Assembly: GCF_000768685.1 (NCBI RefSeq)
Contig: NZ_AVPK01000001.1
Span: 186,001-250,000, forward strand
Direction of reading: 5' to 3'
Source: Knoellia subterranea KCTC 19937
Lineage (GTDB): Bacteria; Actinomycetota; Actinomycetes; Actinomycetales; Dermatophilaceae
Length of the DNA: 64,000 bases
A model generated the notes under the pieces. That model did no database searches and was not told the origin of the DNA. It was given only the letters and a program-made list of their open reading frames with translations. Position 1 is the first letter of the stretch, and the number at the start of each line of letters is the position of its first letter. Both the position numbers and the translations under genes were made by a program. Of this stretch, positions 36,084 to 46,421 are shown piece by piece.

Positions 36084-37993
36084 CGGCGGACCCCCGCACC
36101 GGCCGATGACGCACTCCAGTGGCCGCGACTCAGCTCGTGCTCCAGCGACTCGCTCGCCTGACCGGCGTCGGGGTCGAAGGCGTCGCGATAGTCGGCGGGA
36201 TCGGTCGGCTCGACACTCACCGGACCCCGCTGGGCCTTGAACCGCTCCATCACGTCGGCCACGGTCTCACCGTCAACCTGCACGTGCTCAGGAGCGAGGC
36301 TCGGCACGGACACTTGGCTGATGAGGGGGTGACTGCTCGGCGTGCCATGCTCATCGCCGCTGAAGAGGACTTCGTGCATCTTCTCGCCCTCACGCAGACC
36401 GGTGAAGACGATCTCGATGTCCTCGTGGGACTCGTCGATGAGGCGCTGGGCGACATCGACGATGCGCACCGGCTCGCCCATGTCGAGGACGAGCACATCT
36501 CCGGCGGAGCCCATCGCCCCCGCTTGGAGCACGAGCTCGCAGGCCTCGGGAATCGTCATCATGAAGCGGGTGACCTCCCGGTCGGTGACCGTCACGGGGC
36601 CGCCCTGGGCGATCTGCGCACGGAAGGTGTCGAGGACTGAACCACGGGACCCCAGGACATTGCCGAAGCGCACCGAAAGGTAGGGCAGGTCGTGGGTCGT
36701 GGCATACCAGGCGGTGAGCCGCTCGGCGAAGCGCTTGGTCTGCCCGAGGACGCTCGTCGGGTCGGCCGCCTTGTCGGTGGAGACGTTGACGAAGTGCCGA
36801 GTCCCGAACTCATGAGCGAACTGGAGCACATTGAGGGTGCCGAGGACGTTGGTCTTCCACCCCTCCTCCGGGTGCCGCTCAAGCATGGGCAGGTGCTTGA
36901 GGGCCGCCGCATGCAGCACGACGTCGGGGCGGTGCCGCTCGAAGACACGACGCAGCGCCTCGCGGTCACGGATGTCGCAGAGGGACAGGTCGTCGCGGTC
37001 GAGCAGCCCGGAACCATAGAGCCGCAGGCTGGTCGCGTGGATCGCCGACTCGTCGCGGTCGAGCAGGACGAGCATGGCCGGCTCGAGACCGAGCACCTGT
37101 TGGGCGAGCTCCGAGCCGATCGAACCGCCGGCCCCCGTGACGAGCACGACCTTGCCCCCGACGTAGTCGGCAATTTCGCTGAGGTCGATCTCGATCTCGC
37201 GGCGCCCCAGGAGGTCGCGCACGTCGAGCTCGCGGATCTGCTCGAGGTGGACGCGCCCGGCGATGAGCTCGCTCACCGGGGGAATGATGAGCAGACGCAG
37301 GCCGGCCAGCTTGCACTGGTCCGCGACGCGCTGGACGAGCGCCGGCGTCGCGCCGGTGATGGCGAGCACGACCACCTCGGCACCCTTGGCCTCGGCGACC
37401 GAGATGAGGTCTCGACCCCGACCGGCGACACGGTGCCCCCGGATGCGGAGGTAGTGCTTGGCCGGGTCGTCGTCGACGAAGCCGACGATGCGGTAGGGCG
37501 GGGTGTCCGACGTGTGCACCAGGCGAGCGATCTCGCGCCCGGCGTCGCCCGCGCCGTAGATGAGCGCCGGCACCACGGACTCCTCGGCGTTGCGGGCGCG
37601 GCGCGGGTCCGAGACAAGCGAGCGATAGACCCACCGCCCGAAGACCATGAGGAGGAAGGCAAGCGGCGGGATGAGGACCACGGCGCCACGCGAGAAGCCG
37701 GGGAAAGCCGCGAGGAAGAAGATGCCGAGGACCACGCTGAGGACGAGGACGAGCAGCCCGAGCTGGGTCACCTCGTCAAAGCTGCCGATGCGGCTGCGGC
37801 CGAGGTAGAGGTGAGTGAAGAAGCCGACGGCGAGCTGGATGACGACCCCCACCGCGACATAGGTGAAGACGCGCTCCCACATCCGCTCACTGAGCGCGAG
37901 GTCGTGACGGACGAGCACGAAGGCCACGGCGGCGAGGAGCCATGCAACGACGTCCCACGCGACGAGCGCGAAACGCTTCCAAAAAGTTGACAC
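36080..37993 (-). CDS. Membrane-anchored UDP-sugar 4,6-dehydratase (WbpM/CapD-like)
   Basis: The 637-residue protein has four N-terminal membrane helices ([15 protein letters not shown] onward), a first nucleotide-binding domain ([14 protein letters not shown]) and a second SDR domain with [19 protein letters not shown] near residue 285, [14 protein letters not shown] and [21 protein letters not shown] in place of the usual YxxxK. These enzymes convert UDP-GlcNAc to 4-keto-6-deoxy sugars. The GTG at 37993 is chosen because AGGGGAAG precedes it and it begins at the membrane domain; the open frame upstream has low-complexity Arg/Gly content. It is first of a three-gene coupled unit. Confidence 0.9.
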   Translation of the reverse strand: MSTFWKRFALVAWDVVAWLLAAVAFVLVRHDLALSERMWERVFTYVAVGVVIQLAVGFFTHLYLGRSRIGSFDEVTQLGLLVLVLSVVLGIFFLAAFPGFSRGAVVLIPPLAFLLMVFGRWVYRSLVSDPRRARNAEESVVPALIYGAGDAGREIARLVHTSDTPPYRIVGFVDDDPAKHYLRIRGHRVAGRGRDLISVAEAKGAEVVVLAITGATPALVQRVADQCKLAGLRLLIIPPVSELIAGRVHLEQIRELDVRDLLGRREIEIDLSEIADYVGGKVVLVTGAGGSIGSELAQQVLGLEPAMLVLLDRDESAIHATSLRLYGSGLLDRDDLSLCDIRDREALRRVFERHRPDVVLHAAALKHLPMLERHPEEGWKTNVLGTLNVLQFAHEFGTRHFVNVSTDKAADPTSVLGQTKRFAERLTAWYATTHDLPYLSVRFGNVLGSRGSVLDTFRAQIAQGGPVTVTDREVTRFMMTIPEACELVLQAGAMGSAGDVLVLDMGEPVRIVDVAQRLIDESHEDIEIVFTGLREGEKMHEVLFSGDEHGTPSSHPLISQVSVPSLAPEHVQVDGETVADVMERFKAQRGPVSVEPTDPADYRDAFDPDAGQASESLEHELSRGHWSASSAGAGVRR

Positions 37994-38172
37994 ATTCTTC
38001 CCCTGTCTTACCGATCTCGCACATGATATGGCGAGTGGACGACATGCCCGACCCGAAAGGAAAAGCCCGAGGCGTTCGTGCGGGCCGGAGCGCAGATTTG
38101 AGTACGCAAGGTCAGTAGCCCTGGTCCGAACGACTAGTTCGACCGGGCCACTCCATGACGCATTGCGCCAAT

Positions 38173-39687
38173 TCAGAGGGTCTCGAACGCCACCCGGCCA
38201 CCGATGACCGTCGCCGAGACTGGCAAACCTCGCAGCGCGGCCGCCGCATCGGGCCCCTGCTCCCCCGCCGAGCGAGGGTCCTCGTCGACGAGCACGAGAT
38301 CGGCCAGACTGCCGACGCCGACGGTCGAGGCACCGTCGACGCTCCCGGCCAGCGCCTCGTCGACGGTGATGGTCTCGGCCTCGTTCCAGGGCTCGTCGCC
38401 ATCCGCGCCTCGGTGGACAGCAGCGGCCATCGCCTCCCACGGGTCCAGCGGGGCCACCGGAGCGTCCGACCCGAGCGCGAGCACGACGCCCGCGTCGAGC
38501 ATCGACCGCAGCGGGAAGCATCGCCCCGCCCGGTCCGGCCAGCACTGGTGCGTCACGACACGGTCGTCGATGAGGTGGGCCGGCTGCACGCTCGCCGCGA
38601 CTCCGAGCCGGGCCATCCGAGCGACGTCAGCCGCCGCGACGAGCTGGGCGTGCTCGATCGATCCACGAGCGCTCGTGCGCGAGAACGCATCCAGCGCGAC
38701 CTCCACCGCCGCATCACCGATCGCGTGCAGCGCCACGTCGAGACCGTGGGCGGCGGCAAGCCCGAGCAACTCGTCGAGCTCGGCCGGTGAGTTGTTGGGC
38801 CTGCCGCGTGGGTGCTCCAGGACGTCGTCACCGACATAGGGGTCGTGGCAGAAGGCCGTCCGCGTGTTGAGTGAGCCGTCGCTGATGATCTTCAGCGGCC
38901 CCATCGTCACGAGCCCGGCCTGATCGAGGACGTCGCCCGAGCGACGCCCGGCGGCGATGGTCTCGGCCAGCCCGACGGCATACGTGGCGGTGCGGACCCG
39001 GACCACCGCGAGACCGGAGTCGGAGCGCTCCACCCACTCGCTCGCGTTGTCGGCCCACTCCATCTCGCGGAAGCCGACGACACCTCGCCGGACTGCGGCG
39101 TCCAGGGCCTTCGCGTATGCCGTCCGCTTGCCCTCCGCACTCGTCGTCACCTCGTCGAGACGGGCGAAGACGGGGAACCACTCATTCTCCTCGACGACGC
39201 CGTCACGCGCTGCGACGTCGAGCAGGCGCAGGGCGGCCGAGTTGAGCCACCCGTGATGCGCGTCGCCGCTGATGAGGACGACCGGGATGTCGCCGCTCAC
39301 CGCGTCGAGCTCGGCGACGGTCGGCTGCCGCTCCCATGCGGCGCTGCGGTGACCAAAGCCCTGGATGACGGTGTCCGGCGCTCCCCCACGTCGAGCCCCC
39401 ACCTCGGCGGCGACCTGACGGGTGACGTCGTCGGGGCTGGTGGTCGACGAGAGGTCGAGCCGGCTCGCCGTCGCAGCCCACTGGCCGAAGTGGACGTGCT
39501 GGTCCCACAGGCCCGGCAGCAGCCAACGGCCGTCGGTCTCGAGGAGATCGTCGCCGGGCAGCGGCCGCAGAGCGGGTGCCACCTCGACGACACGGTCGCC
39601 GTGGATGCGCACATCGACCGGGACGTCCGGCGCGGCCACGCCACCCACGGGGAGGATGCGCGCAGCGCGGATCAACAACGAGCTCAC
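38173..39687 (-). CDS. Amidohydrolase family 3 protein (YtcJ-like)
   Basis: The 504-residue protein is a cyclic amidohydrolase: N-terminal beta-sandwich strand, LLPGLWDQHVHFGQW with the HxH metal site, DVALHAIGDAAVEVAL, GSIEHAQLV and ALGSDAPVAPLDPWEAMAAAVHRG with the catalytic Asp. YtcJ-like proteins hydrolyse amides of unknown identity. The GTG at 39687 (SSLLIRAARIL) is chosen because it follows TACGAT by 6 nt and removes a long low-complexity N-terminus. It lies between the glycan locus and lpdA and has no obvious link to either. Confidence 0.85.
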   Translation of the reverse strand: MSSLLIRAARILPVGGVAAPDVPVDVRIHGDRVVEVAPALRPLPGDDLLETDGRWLLPGLWDQHVHFGQWAATASRLDLSSTTSPDDVTRQVAAEVGARRGGAPDTVIQGFGHRSAAWERQPTVAELDAVSGDIPVVLISGDAHHGWLNSAALRLLDVAARDGVVEENEWFPVFARLDEVTTSAEGKRTAYAKALDAAVRRGVVGFREMEWADNASEWVERSDSGLAVVRVRTATYAVGLAETIAAGRRSGDVLDQAGLVTMGPLKIISDGSLNTRTAFCHDPYVGDDVLEHPRGRPNNSPAELDELLGLAAAHGLDVALHAIGDAAVEVALDAFSRTSARGSIEHAQLVAAADVARMARLGVAASVQPAHLIDDRVVTHQCWPDRAGRCFPLRSMLDAGVVLALGSDAPVAPLDPWEAMAAAVHRGADGDEPWNEAETITVDEALAGSVDGASTVGVGSLADLVLVDEDPRSAGEQGPDAAAALRGLPVSATVIGGRVAFETL

Positions 39688-39699
39688 CGACGCATCGTA
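39688..39699 (-). promoter_or_regulatory. -10 box of amidohydrolase gene, leaderless promoter
   Basis: TACGAT (39694-39699, minus strand) precedes the GTG by 6 nt. Confidence 0.45.
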
Positions 39700-39756
39700 G
39701 GCAGCCGACGCGTCACCTCGCAGCAGCGCCCGCTCTCCATCCCGGCCACACAACGC

Positions 39757-39793
39757 GGTATGCCGTCCGGGCGAGGTGCGCGGACGGCATACC
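39757..39793. terminator. Hairpin after lpdA containing the GGTATGCCGTCCG motif
   Basis: Perfect 13-nt arms (GGTATGCCGTCCG and complement) enclose an 11-nt loop GGCGAGGTGCG, 32 nt past the lpdA stop. No T-tract follows. The loop and right arm closely match a single-arm copy at about 4670-4697. Confidence 0.6.
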
Positions 39794-39824
39794 GGAATGC
39801 TTGCGGCACAGGGCCGCTCGGGGG

Positions 39825-41222
39825 TCAGAGGTTGATCATGTGTCCCGCGATGCCCTCGACGGCCTCCTTGACCGACTCGGAGAGCGTCGGGTGCGCGAAG
39901 ACGTTGCGCGCGACCTCGTCGGCGGTGAGGTCCCACTTCTGCGCGAGCGTCAGGACCGGGAGGAGCTCGGTGACGTCGGGGCCGATCATGTGCGCGCCGA
40001 GGATCTCGTTGTGCTTCGCGTCGGCGACGATCTTGACGAAGCCGACCGCGTCGCCGAGGCCCATGGCCTTGCCGTTGGCGCTGAAGGGGAACTGCGCCGT
40101 CTTGACGTCGTAGCCCTTCTCCTTGGCCTGCGCCTCGGAGTAGCCGAACGAGCCGATCTGCGGGTGGCAGTAGGTCGCGCGGGGGATGAAGTCGTACTCG
40201 ACCGGCATCGTCTCGGCGCCGGCCATGTGTTCGGCGGCGACGACGCCCTGGGCCTCGGCCACGTGGGCGAGCATCATCTTGCCGGTGCAGTCACCGATGG
40301 CGTAGACGTTCGGGACGTTGGTCTTGCAGTAGTCGTCGATCTCGATGGCGCCGCGGTCCGTGAGCTTCACGCCGGCCGCCTCGAGTCCGTAGCCCTCGAC
40401 ACGCGGCGCGAAGCCGATGGCCGACAGGAACTTGTCGGCCTCGAGCACCTGCGCGTCGCCACCGGCAGCGGGCGAAACCGTCACGCGCACACCGGAACCC
40501 GTGTCCTCGACCCCGTCGACCTTCGTCGAGAGCATCACCTTGACGCCGAGCTTCTTGTAGTGCTTGAGCAGCTCCTTGGAGATGTCTGCGTCCTCGGTCG
40601 GCACCATGCGGTCGAGGAACTCGACGATCGTCACGTCGACGCCGAAGTTCTTCATGACGTAGGCGAACTCGACACCGATGGCGCCCGAGCCGGCGATGAC
40701 GATCGAGCCGGGCAGCTGGTCGGTGAGGATCTGCTCCTCGTAGGTCACGACGTTCTGCGACACCTGCATGCCGGGGAGCATGCGGGTCACGGCGCCGGCG
40801 GCGATGATGAGCTTGTCGAAGGTGATCGAGCGGCTGTCGCCGGAGTTGAGCTTGACGTCCATCGAGGACGGGCCGGTCAGCGTGCCCCAGCCGTCGATCT
40901 CCTCGATCTTGTTCTTCTTCATGAGGAAGTGGACGCCCTTGACGATGCCGGCGCTGACCTGGCGCGAGCGCGCGTGGGTGGGGCCGTAGAACATCGTCGC
41001 GTCGCCCTCGATGCCGTACTTCGCCTTGTCGTGCTGGAGCACGTGCGCGAGCTCGGCATTCTTGATGAGCGCCTTGGACGGGATGCACCCGACGTTGAGG
41101 CAGACACCGCCCCAGTACTTGGATTCCACGACGGCCACCTTGAGCCCGAGCTGGCTCGCGCGGATCGCCGCGACGTAGCCACCGGGACCGGCACCGAGAA
41201 CGACAAGATCGAAGTCAGCCAT
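39825..41222 (-). CDS. lpdA: Dihydrolipoyl dehydrogenase
   Basis: E3 component of 2-oxoacid dehydrogenase complexes, reoxidising dihydrolipoyl groups with NAD. The 465-residue protein has [19 protein letters not shown] (FAD), the redox disulfide in [31 protein letters not shown] (NAD), [21 protein letters not shown] and the C-terminal [12 protein letters not shown] with the His-Glu catalytic pair. GGVCL replaces the common GGTCL. ATG 41222 is preferred over an in-frame TTG two codons upstream because it follows TAGTCT by 6 nt. Confidence 0.96.
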   Translation of the reverse strand: MADFDLVVLGAGPGGYVAAIRASQLGLKVAVVESKYWGGVCLNVGCIPSKALIKNAELAHVLQHDKAKYGIEGDATMFYGPTHARSRQVSAGIVKGVHFLMKKNKIEEIDGWGTLTGPSSMDVKLNSGDSRSITFDKLIIAAGAVTRMLPGMQVSQNVVTYEEQILTDQLPGSIVIAGSGAIGVEFAYVMKNFGVDVTIVEFLDRMVPTEDADISKELLKHYKKLGVKVMLSTKVDGVEDTGSGVRVTVSPAAGGDAQVLEADKFLSAIGFAPRVEGYGLEAAGVKLTDRGAIEIDDYCKTNVPNVYAIGDCTGKMMLAHVAEAQGVVAAEHMAGAETMPVEYDFIPRATYCHPQIGSFGYSEAQAKEKGYDVKTAQFPFSANGKAMGLGDAVGFVKIVADAKHNEILGAHMIGPDVTELLPVLTLAQKWDLTADEVARNVFAHPTLSESVKEAVEGIAGHMINL

Positions 41223-41234
41223 GGGCAAAGACTA
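41223..41234 (-). promoter_or_regulatory. lpdA -10 box, leaderless promoter
   Basis: TAGTCT (41229-41234, minus strand) lies 6 nt before the ATG. Confidence 0.5.
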
Positions 41235-41265
41235 GTTGTATGCCGTCCGCCCCCGTCGCGCTCCC

Positions 41266-41679
41266 CTACGCCTCGATCAGCGGCCGCGTCCTGAGCGGTG
41301 CGACCGCGGCGATCACCTCGAAGTCAGCATCGCGATGAACGAGGGTCACCTCGGAACGGATCGCCACGGCGGCGATCAGGCAGTCCTGGAGCTTCCGAAC
41401 GGTCCTGCCGCTCCGTCGGGCCGACCGGTGAAGGTGCGCTGCGGCTGGGAAGTCGAGGGTCGGGACGATCTTGATCAGGGTCAGGCTGTCGACGAGTTGG
41501 CTGACCTTGGCAAGGGCGAGCTCGTCCGTCGACCCGGCCAACAACTCCATGGCCACGATCTCAGTCACACCGATCGAACCCGGATCCTCGAGAAGCCTCG
41601 CCTGCACGTACTGGCATGCGGGCGACTCGGTCCCCCGGAGGAACTCGATCCACACGGAGGTGTCGAAGAGCTCAGTCAT
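41266..41679 (-). CDS. vapC: VapC-type PIN-domain toxin
   Basis: A 137-residue PIN-domain ribonuclease: [14 protein letters not shown] with the first acidic residue, [12 protein letters not shown]-like [11 protein letters not shown] with the conserved Glu, DCLIAAVAI with the third acid, and [12 protein letters not shown] with the fourth. VapC toxins cleave RNA when not bound by their antitoxin. Its start overlaps the end of the vapB-like gene upstream by 8 nt, the usual antitoxin-first order. Confidence 0.9.
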   Translation of the reverse strand: MTELFDTSVWIEFLRGTESPACQYVQARLLEDPGSIGVTEIVAMELLAGSTDELALAKVSQLVDSLTLIKIVPTLDFPAAAHLHRSARRSGRTVRKLQDCLIAAVAIRSEVTLVHRDADFEVIAAVAPLRTRPLIEA

Positions 41680-41884
41680 CGACCGCGGCCTCGGCCCCTC
41701 GCATCACGTCGAGATCGCCCTCCCACCCCACACCCTTGAGGCTCCACACGAAGTCCGGGGTGATGGGAGAACCGGCCGCCTTGCGCAGTGCGAGATCGAC
41801 CGCCTCGCGCTTGGAGGACAGCGCGTACTTGCGGATGACCTCAGCCACCAGCTCGTCATCGATCTCGATGTTGGTGCGCGTCAT
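41672..41884 (-). CDS. vapB: VapB-type antitoxin
   Basis: The 70-residue protein begins [35 protein letters not shown], the ribbon-helix-helix pattern of VapB-type (DUF2191-like) antitoxins; the short C-terminus ending [11 protein letters not shown] wraps the toxin in known members. The ATG at 41884 follows TATCCT by 6 nt; longer frames upstream are low-complexity. A near-perfect palindrome just upstream is the likely autoregulatory operator. Confidence 0.88.
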   Translation of the reverse strand: MTRTNIEIDDELVAEVIRKYALSSKREAVDLALRKAAGSPITPDFVWSLKGVGWEGDLDVMRGAEAAVDD

Positions 41885-41911
41885 ACACCAAGGATACACA
41901 TCACGTGTGTA
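41885..41911 (-). promoter_or_regulatory. vapBC leaderless promoter and palindromic operator
   Basis: TATCCT (41891-41896, minus strand) lies 6 nt before the vapB ATG. Overlapping its upstream edge is TACACATCACGTGTGTA (41895-41911), an imperfect palindrome well placed for VapB-VapC autorepression. Confidence 0.6.
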
Positions 41912-41930
41912 CGCGCCCTGACGTCGTCGG

Positions 41931-43949
41931 TCAGCGGGACAGGCGGCGGAGTGCCTCGTGGATCGATCGCGAGATCGGCGCGGCGGTGTCGCTGCCGTGA
42001 CCGCCCTGGTTGACGGCCACCGAGACGACGTAGCGGGGTGCCTGACCGGGCGCGTAGGAGACGAACCACGACGTGTCCGACCTGCCGAACACCTCTGCCG
42101 TGCCCGACTTGCCCGACACCGGCCAATCGGCTGCCATGCCGGCAAACGTCGCCGCCCCCGTTCCACTCACGATTACGGCCCGCAGGGCAGTGCGCACATA
42201 CGCTCCCACGTCAGCGGGAAGGGCCGCCCGGTGCGTTGGCCCGGCCGGAATCGGTTGTGCCACACCGGAAACCGGATCGACGAGCTCCACTCCGACGCGC
42301 GGAGTCCGGACGATTCCCCCACCGGCGATCGCGGCATACGCGACTCCCATCTGGAGCGGTGTCGTCGCGACGTCGCCCTGACCGATCGAGAAGTTCGCCG
42401 CGTCACCGGCACGGAAGTCCGCGCCGCTTGCGCAGTTCTCGCGTGCCAAGGACGTCAGGTATGCCGCGCGGGCCGGATCCGTCTTCGCCACCTCGGGATA
42501 CCCGGACTTCGCCCGCTCGCACGTCTCGTCCTTGGTCGCCTCCCACGTCGCGCGCTTCCACGCACGGTCCGGAATCCGGCCGGCGCTCTCTCCCGGGAGG
42601 TCGATGCCCGTCCGCTTGCCCAGCCCGAAGTCCCGGACCGTGGTGATGAACGGGTCCTTGGCGTCCGACCCCTTGAGCCCACCGAGCGCGAGCCACGACC
42701 GATAGGCCGCGTCATAGAAGACGGTGTCGCACGACACCTCGATGGCGCGGTGGAAGCTGATCGGGCCATAGCCCCGCGACTCGAAATTCTTGAACGACCG
42801 GTTGCCGATGCGATAGCTCGAGCCGCACTCGTAGGTCCCGGTCAGGGAGTTGCCCGCGGCGACGGCGGCCGGGACGCTCAGCGCCTTGAGGGTCGATGCC
42901 GGGGCTGTCGCCGAGCCGGTGGCGCGGGAGAGCAAAGGCGTTCCGGCCGACGGGGCGGTGAGAGCGGCGTACTCCTTGGCCGAGATGCCGCCGGTCCACA
43001 CATTCGGGTCGTACGTCGGCGCGCTCGCGGACGCGACGACGCGACCGGTGCCGACCTCGAGCACGACCGCACTGCCCGAGTCGGCCGGCAGTCCCCTGCT
43101 GCGGGCGGAGGCCATCTGCGCGGCCAGGGCCTTCTCGGTAGCCGCCTGGATCGACGCATCGATGCTCGTCACCAGATCCCGCCCCGGAACGGGGTCGGTA
43201 CGCGAAACCACTCCCGTCACGAGACCGCGCGGATCCACGGACACGACCGTCTGGCCGGGCGTGCCCCGGAGGGCGGTGTCGTACTGCTGCTCCAGCCCGG
43301 CGCGACCGACGAGGTCATCGGCGGTGATGACTCCCTTCGACCCACTGACCTCCTTCTCCGTGGCACGCCCGAGGTAGCCGAGGAGGTGGGCGGCGTTGAC
43401 CCCGAGCGGTGCCGGATATCTACGCACCGGGACCGCCTCCACGGCCACTCCCGGGTAGAGATCCGGGCGTTCCACCAGGCTCAGGGCACGCGTCGGATCG
43501 ACACCGCTCGCGACGGGGATCGGCACCTGCGGCGATCCGGACCAGCACGCCGGCGCCGGCGGCGCACCCGCCTCACCGCAGAGGTGCGTCCGCGCGAGCA
43601 GTTCCTCGGCGGGTCGGCCCAGCACCCCGGCAACCCGGGTCAGCACGTCTCGGGCGCCGTCGTCACTCTCGGCAACGACGCGACGCTCGAGGGTGACCAC
43701 GGTGACGGATCCGTTGTCCGCCAACGGCTTTCCGGTCCGGTCGAGGATCCGACCACGGACCGCGGGGACGACGATCTCCCGGGTGTTCAGTTGGGAGGCC
43801 GCCGCCGCGTAGTCCCGGTGGTCGGTCAGCTGGACCTGCCCCAGTCGGCCGAAGAGGAGCACGAACAGCAGCGCCACGAACGCCGCGGCCGCCAGGAACC
43901 GGCCCTGGTGAGCCGAGCCATCGCGGGGGCGCAACCCGATGTCGGTCAC
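41931..43949 (-). CDS. mrdA: Penicillin-binding protein 2 (elongation transpeptidase)
   Basis: The 672-residue class B PBP cross-links peptidoglycan during side-wall growth with MreBCD and RodA. It has one N-terminal helix ([20 protein letters not shown]), the pedestal with [16 protein letters not shown], and the transpeptidase domain with S352 in the STLK motif, VSCD as the SxN-equivalent, and K614 in [11 protein letters not shown] 43949 overlaps the mreD stop, so it is coupled to mreBCD. The rodA gene that often follows mrdA is not present downstream; vapBC is. Confidence 0.93.
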   Translation of the reverse strand: MTDIGLRPRDGSAHQGRFLAAAAFVALLFVLLFGRLGQVQLTDHRDYAAAASQLNTREIVVPAVRGRILDRTGKPLADNGSVTVVTLERRVVAESDDGARDVLTRVAGVLGRPAEELLARTHLCGEAGAPPAPACWSGSPQVPIPVASGVDPTRALSLVERPDLYPGVAVEAVPVRRYPAPLGVNAAHLLGYLGRATEKEVSGSKGVITADDLVGRAGLEQQYDTALRGTPGQTVVSVDPRGLVTGVVSRTDPVPGRDLVTSIDASIQAATEKALAAQMASARSRGLPADSGSAVVLEVGTGRVVASASAPTYDPNVWTGGISAKEYAALTAPSAGTPLLSRATGSATAPASTLKALSVPAAVAAGNSLTGTYECGSSYRIGNRSFKNFESRGYGPISFHRAIEVSCDTVFYDAAYRSWLALGGLKGSDAKDPFITTVRDFGLGKRTGIDLPGESAGRIPDRAWKRATWEATKDETCERAKSGYPEVAKTDPARAAYLTSLARENCASGADFRAGDAANFSIGQGDVATTPLQMGVAYAAIAGGGIVRTPRVGVELVDPVSGVAQPIPAGPTHRAALPADVGAYVRTALRAVIVSGTGAATFAGMAADWPVSGKSGTAEVFGRSDTSWFVSYAPGQAPRYVVSVAVNQGGHGSDTAAPISRSIHEALRRLSR

Positions 43950-44434
43950 GCGAACCTCCGCTGCTCGGCCCGCCGCTCGACCGAGGTCACGAGAGGCACG
44001 ACGACGAGGGCGATGGTCGCCGTGGCCACCACCCGTCCCACCGAACCCCACGGGTCGACGGGGACGCCGGAGGCCAGCGCCACGAGGCTGCGCACCACTT
44101 CACACCCCACCGCCGCCGCGCCCACCACGGCGACGACCCACACCACGGACACCCGGCCGGGACGCCGGGCGAGGCCAACGAGAAGGCCGCACACGGCATA
44201 CAGGAGGGCCTGGGTGCCGAGCACCGTGGAACCCGGCGGCAGAAGGTCGAGGACCCAGCCGCCGACCAGACCCGTCACGAGCCCGGCTTGCCACCCCGAG
44301 CGCAGGCCAGCGGAAGCCACGACCACGAGGACCAGGTCGGGCAGCGGCGCCAGGTGCCTCGCACCGAGCGTCACCGCGAGGACGGCACCGACGAGCAGCA
44401 GCAGACCGCGGACGAGGATGCCGGTCGGGGTCAC
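43946..44434 (-). CDS. mreD: Rod shape-determining protein MreD
   Basis: A 162-residue polytopic protein with about five helices ([59 protein letters not shown]). MreD bridges MreC and the RodA-PBP2 synthase. It is identified by topology, the MreD-like GLVGGWVLDLLPPG loop and its position between mreC and mrdA, with 4-nt overlaps on both sides. Confidence 0.9.
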   Translation of the reverse strand: MTPTGILVRGLLLLVGAVLAVTLGARHLAPLPDLVLVVVASAGLRSGWQAGLVTGLVGGWVLDLLPPGSTVLGTQALLYAVCGLLVGLARRPGRVSVVWVVAVVGAAAVGCEVVRSLVALASGVPVDPWGSVGRVVATATIALVVVPLVTSVERRAEQRRFA

Positions 44435-45249
44435 GATCCGCTGCCCGTCGCAGAGGGGCGCGGAGTCGACCGGGGTTCGGTGAGGAGCACGCCTACGACC
44501 GTGAGGGTTCCGACGTCGACTGCCGGGCGAACCGAACCCGACGGGGCGAGCCGACCCCGCTGCGGCTCAACGGAACTCACCGTTCCGACGAGCACGCCGG
44601 GGACGAACGGGCGACCATCGACGCTCCCGAGCGTGCGCACTTCGTCGCCGACGGCGAGCGCGCCGGTCTGGGCGAGGGTCAGCCCGAGTTCACCCTCGTC
44701 GCGTTCGGTCGACGGCGCCGCGGCACCACCGACGGTCGCGAGCGCACCTGCGTCCCCGACGCGCGCGCCGACAGTGACGTCCGGGCCGCCGAGGACGAGG
44801 ACATCGCTGGTCCACGGGGCAACCGAGACGACTCGGCCGACGAGCCCACCGGCCGCGACGACCGTGCGATCAGCGCTCACTCCGTCGCGTCCACCGACGT
44901 CGATCGTGAGCCGGACGATCCCCTGCGGACCGGGCGCTCCGACTCCGACGACGCGAGCCGGCACCACGCGGGCCCCAGCGGTGGCCGGTGACGCCAGCAG
45001 TTCGGCGAGCGCCGCTGCATCCGACGAACCCTGCCGAGCCTCGCGCAGCTCACTCGCAAGTCGCTCGTTCTCGCGTTGGAGGTCCTCCACCGAGGCACGA
45101 CCACCGGGAGCGAGCAGGCGCTCCAACGGCCCCAGGACGGTTGCGGCACCGCTGCGCAGGACACCCGGACCGGGGCCACCGACGAGGTCCACGAGGGCCA
45201 CCACGACGGTCAGGGCCACCGCAGCGAACACCAGACGACGACGCCGCAC
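44431..45249 (-). CDS. mreC: Rod shape-determining protein MreC
   Basis: The 272-residue protein has a single N-terminal helix (RLVFAAVALTVVVALVDLVGG), a coiled coil (SVEDLQRENERLASELREAR) and the external beta domains (RVVGVGAPGPQGIVRLTIDVG and GLVGRVVSVAPWTSDVLVLGG). MreC links cytoplasmic MreB to the outer synthases in the elongasome. It begins 3 nt after the mreB stop and overlaps mreD by 4 nt. Confidence 0.94.
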   Translation of the reverse strand: MRRRRLVFAAVALTVVVALVDLVGGPGPGVLRSGAATVLGPLERLLAPGGRASVEDLQRENERLASELREARQGSSDAAALAELLASPATAGARVVPARVVGVGAPGPQGIVRLTIDVGGRDGVSADRTVVAAGGLVGRVVSVAPWTSDVLVLGGPDVTVGARVGDAGALATVGGAAAPSTERDEGELGLTLAQTGALAVGDEVRTLGSVDGRPFVPGVLVGTVSSVEPQRGRLAPSGSVRPAVDVGTLTVVGVLLTEPRSTPRPSATGSGS

Positions 45250-45252
45250 GAC

Positions 45253-46284
45253 TCACAACCGGCGATTGTCGACGAGCACGCGGTGCAGGGTGTCGAACTC
45301 CTCGACGCACCGACCCGCGCCGCGCGCCACCGCTCGCAAGGGATCGTCGGCCACGGTGACGGGAACGCCCAACTCGTGATGCATCCGCTCCGCGAGACCG
45401 CGCAGCAGCGCGCCACCGCCGGTGAGGGTGATGCCTCGATCCAGGATGTCGCCGGCAAGTTCCGGCGGGCAGACGTCGAGCACCGCGCGGGCGAGCTCGA
45501 CCATCTGCAGGACCGGCGCCTCGATCGCCCGACGCACCTCGGCGGACGAGATCGAGACCGTCTTGGGCAGTCCGGTGACGAGGTCTCGGCCGCGCACCCG
45601 GGCGCTGAGTTCCTGACGCAGCGGGAAGGCCGAACCGACGTCGACCTTGATCTGTTCGGCGCTGCGTTCGCCCAGGAGCAGGGAGTACTCGGACTTCACG
45701 TGGGCGATGATCGCCTCGTCGATCTCGTCGCCACCGGTCCGGATCGAGCGAGAGGTGACGATGCCGCCGAGGCTGACGACGGCCACGTTCGTCGTGCCGC
45801 CCCCGAGGTCGACGACCATCGACGCCATCGTCTCCTCGATGGGCAGACCGGCACCGATCGCGGCCGCCATCGGCTCCTCGATGACGTGCACCCGGCGGGC
45901 ACCGGCACGCAGCGTCGAGTCCTCGAGGGCGCGCCGCTCGACACTCGTGATGTCGCTCGGAACGCAGACGACCATGCGCGGACGGAAGAGCCGGGATGGC
46001 GCCACCTGGTCGACGAACCAGCGCAGCATCCGTTCGGTGACATCGGCGTCGGAGATGACCCCGTCACGCAGGGGCCGGACGGCCGTCACCGAGTCCGGGG
46101 TGCGGCCGAGCATCTCCTTGGCGCGGGTGCCGGCGGCCAGCAACTCCGACGTCCCGGCGCGCACCGCGACCACCGAGGGCTCGTCGAGGACGACACCTCT
46201 CCCCCGCTCGTAGATCACCGTGTTGGCCGTCCCGAGGTCGATCGCGAGGTCTCTCGCGCGCACCCATCGGTCCAGTCCAGCCAC
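45253..46284 (-). CDS. mreB: Rod shape-determining protein MreB (actin-like)
   Basis: A 343-residue bacterial actin that guides lateral wall synthesis. The phosphate-1 motif reads AIDLGTANTVIYERGRGVVLDEPSVVAV, phosphate 2 MVVDLGGGTTNVAVVSLGG, and the adenosine motif ITLTGGGALLRGLAERM. It is the first gene of mreB-mreC-mreD-mrdA. The GTG start follows TAGCAT by 6 nt. In many actinobacteria ndk stands immediately upstream; here an M14 peptidase gene bracketed by repeats intervenes. Confidence 0.96.
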   Translation of the reverse strand: MAGLDRWVRARDLAIDLGTANTVIYERGRGVVLDEPSVVAVRAGTSELLAAGTRAKEMLGRTPDSVTAVRPLRDGVISDADVTERMLRWFVDQVAPSRLFRPRMVVCVPSDITSVERRALEDSTLRAGARRVHVIEEPMAAAIGAGLPIEETMASMVVDLGGGTTNVAVVSLGGIVTSRSIRTGGDEIDEAIIAHVKSEYSLLLGERSAEQIKVDVGSAFPLRQELSARVRGRDLVTGLPKTVSISSAEVRRAIEAPVLQMVELARAVLDVCPPELAGDILDRGITLTGGGALLRGLAERMHHELGVPVTVADDPLRAVARGAGRCVEEFDTLHRVLVDNRRL

Positions 46285-46296
46285 GCTTCGATGCTA
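46285..46296 (-). promoter_or_regulatory. mreB -10 box, leaderless promoter
   Basis: TAGCAT (46291-46296, minus strand) lies 6 nt before the mreB GTG. Confidence 0.5.
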
Positions 46297-46337
46297 CGTG
46301 CGCAGCGCGCGCAGACCCGGCCCCAACACGCAGGGGC

Positions 46338-46394
46338 ATGCCGGCCGCTCCGGGTCCCACGCTCTGCGTGGGCGTCGAGCGGCCGGCATACCGG
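46338..46394. repeat. Palindromic repeat family C, copy 1
   Basis: A nested hairpin: outer arms GCATGCCGGCCGCTC and GAGCGGCCGGCATA, inner stem CCCACGC-TCT-GCGTGGG. The whole 57 nt are identical to 48641-48697, in the same orientation. This copy sits between the M14 peptidase stop and mreB. Confidence 0.85.
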
Positions 46395-46421
46395 CTGTGT
46401 CATCTCACCTGTGGCGAGAGG

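Noticed and set aside
37994-38545. N-terminal extension of the 4,6-dehydratase
   Set aside because: Arg/Gly low-complexity translation; the GTG at 37993 has a ribosome binding site and starts the membrane domain.
41958-44483. An 841-codon plus-strand open frame opposite mrdA-mreD
   Set aside because: Antisense to well supported genes with catalytic motifs; the translation is Arg/Gly-rich low complexity.
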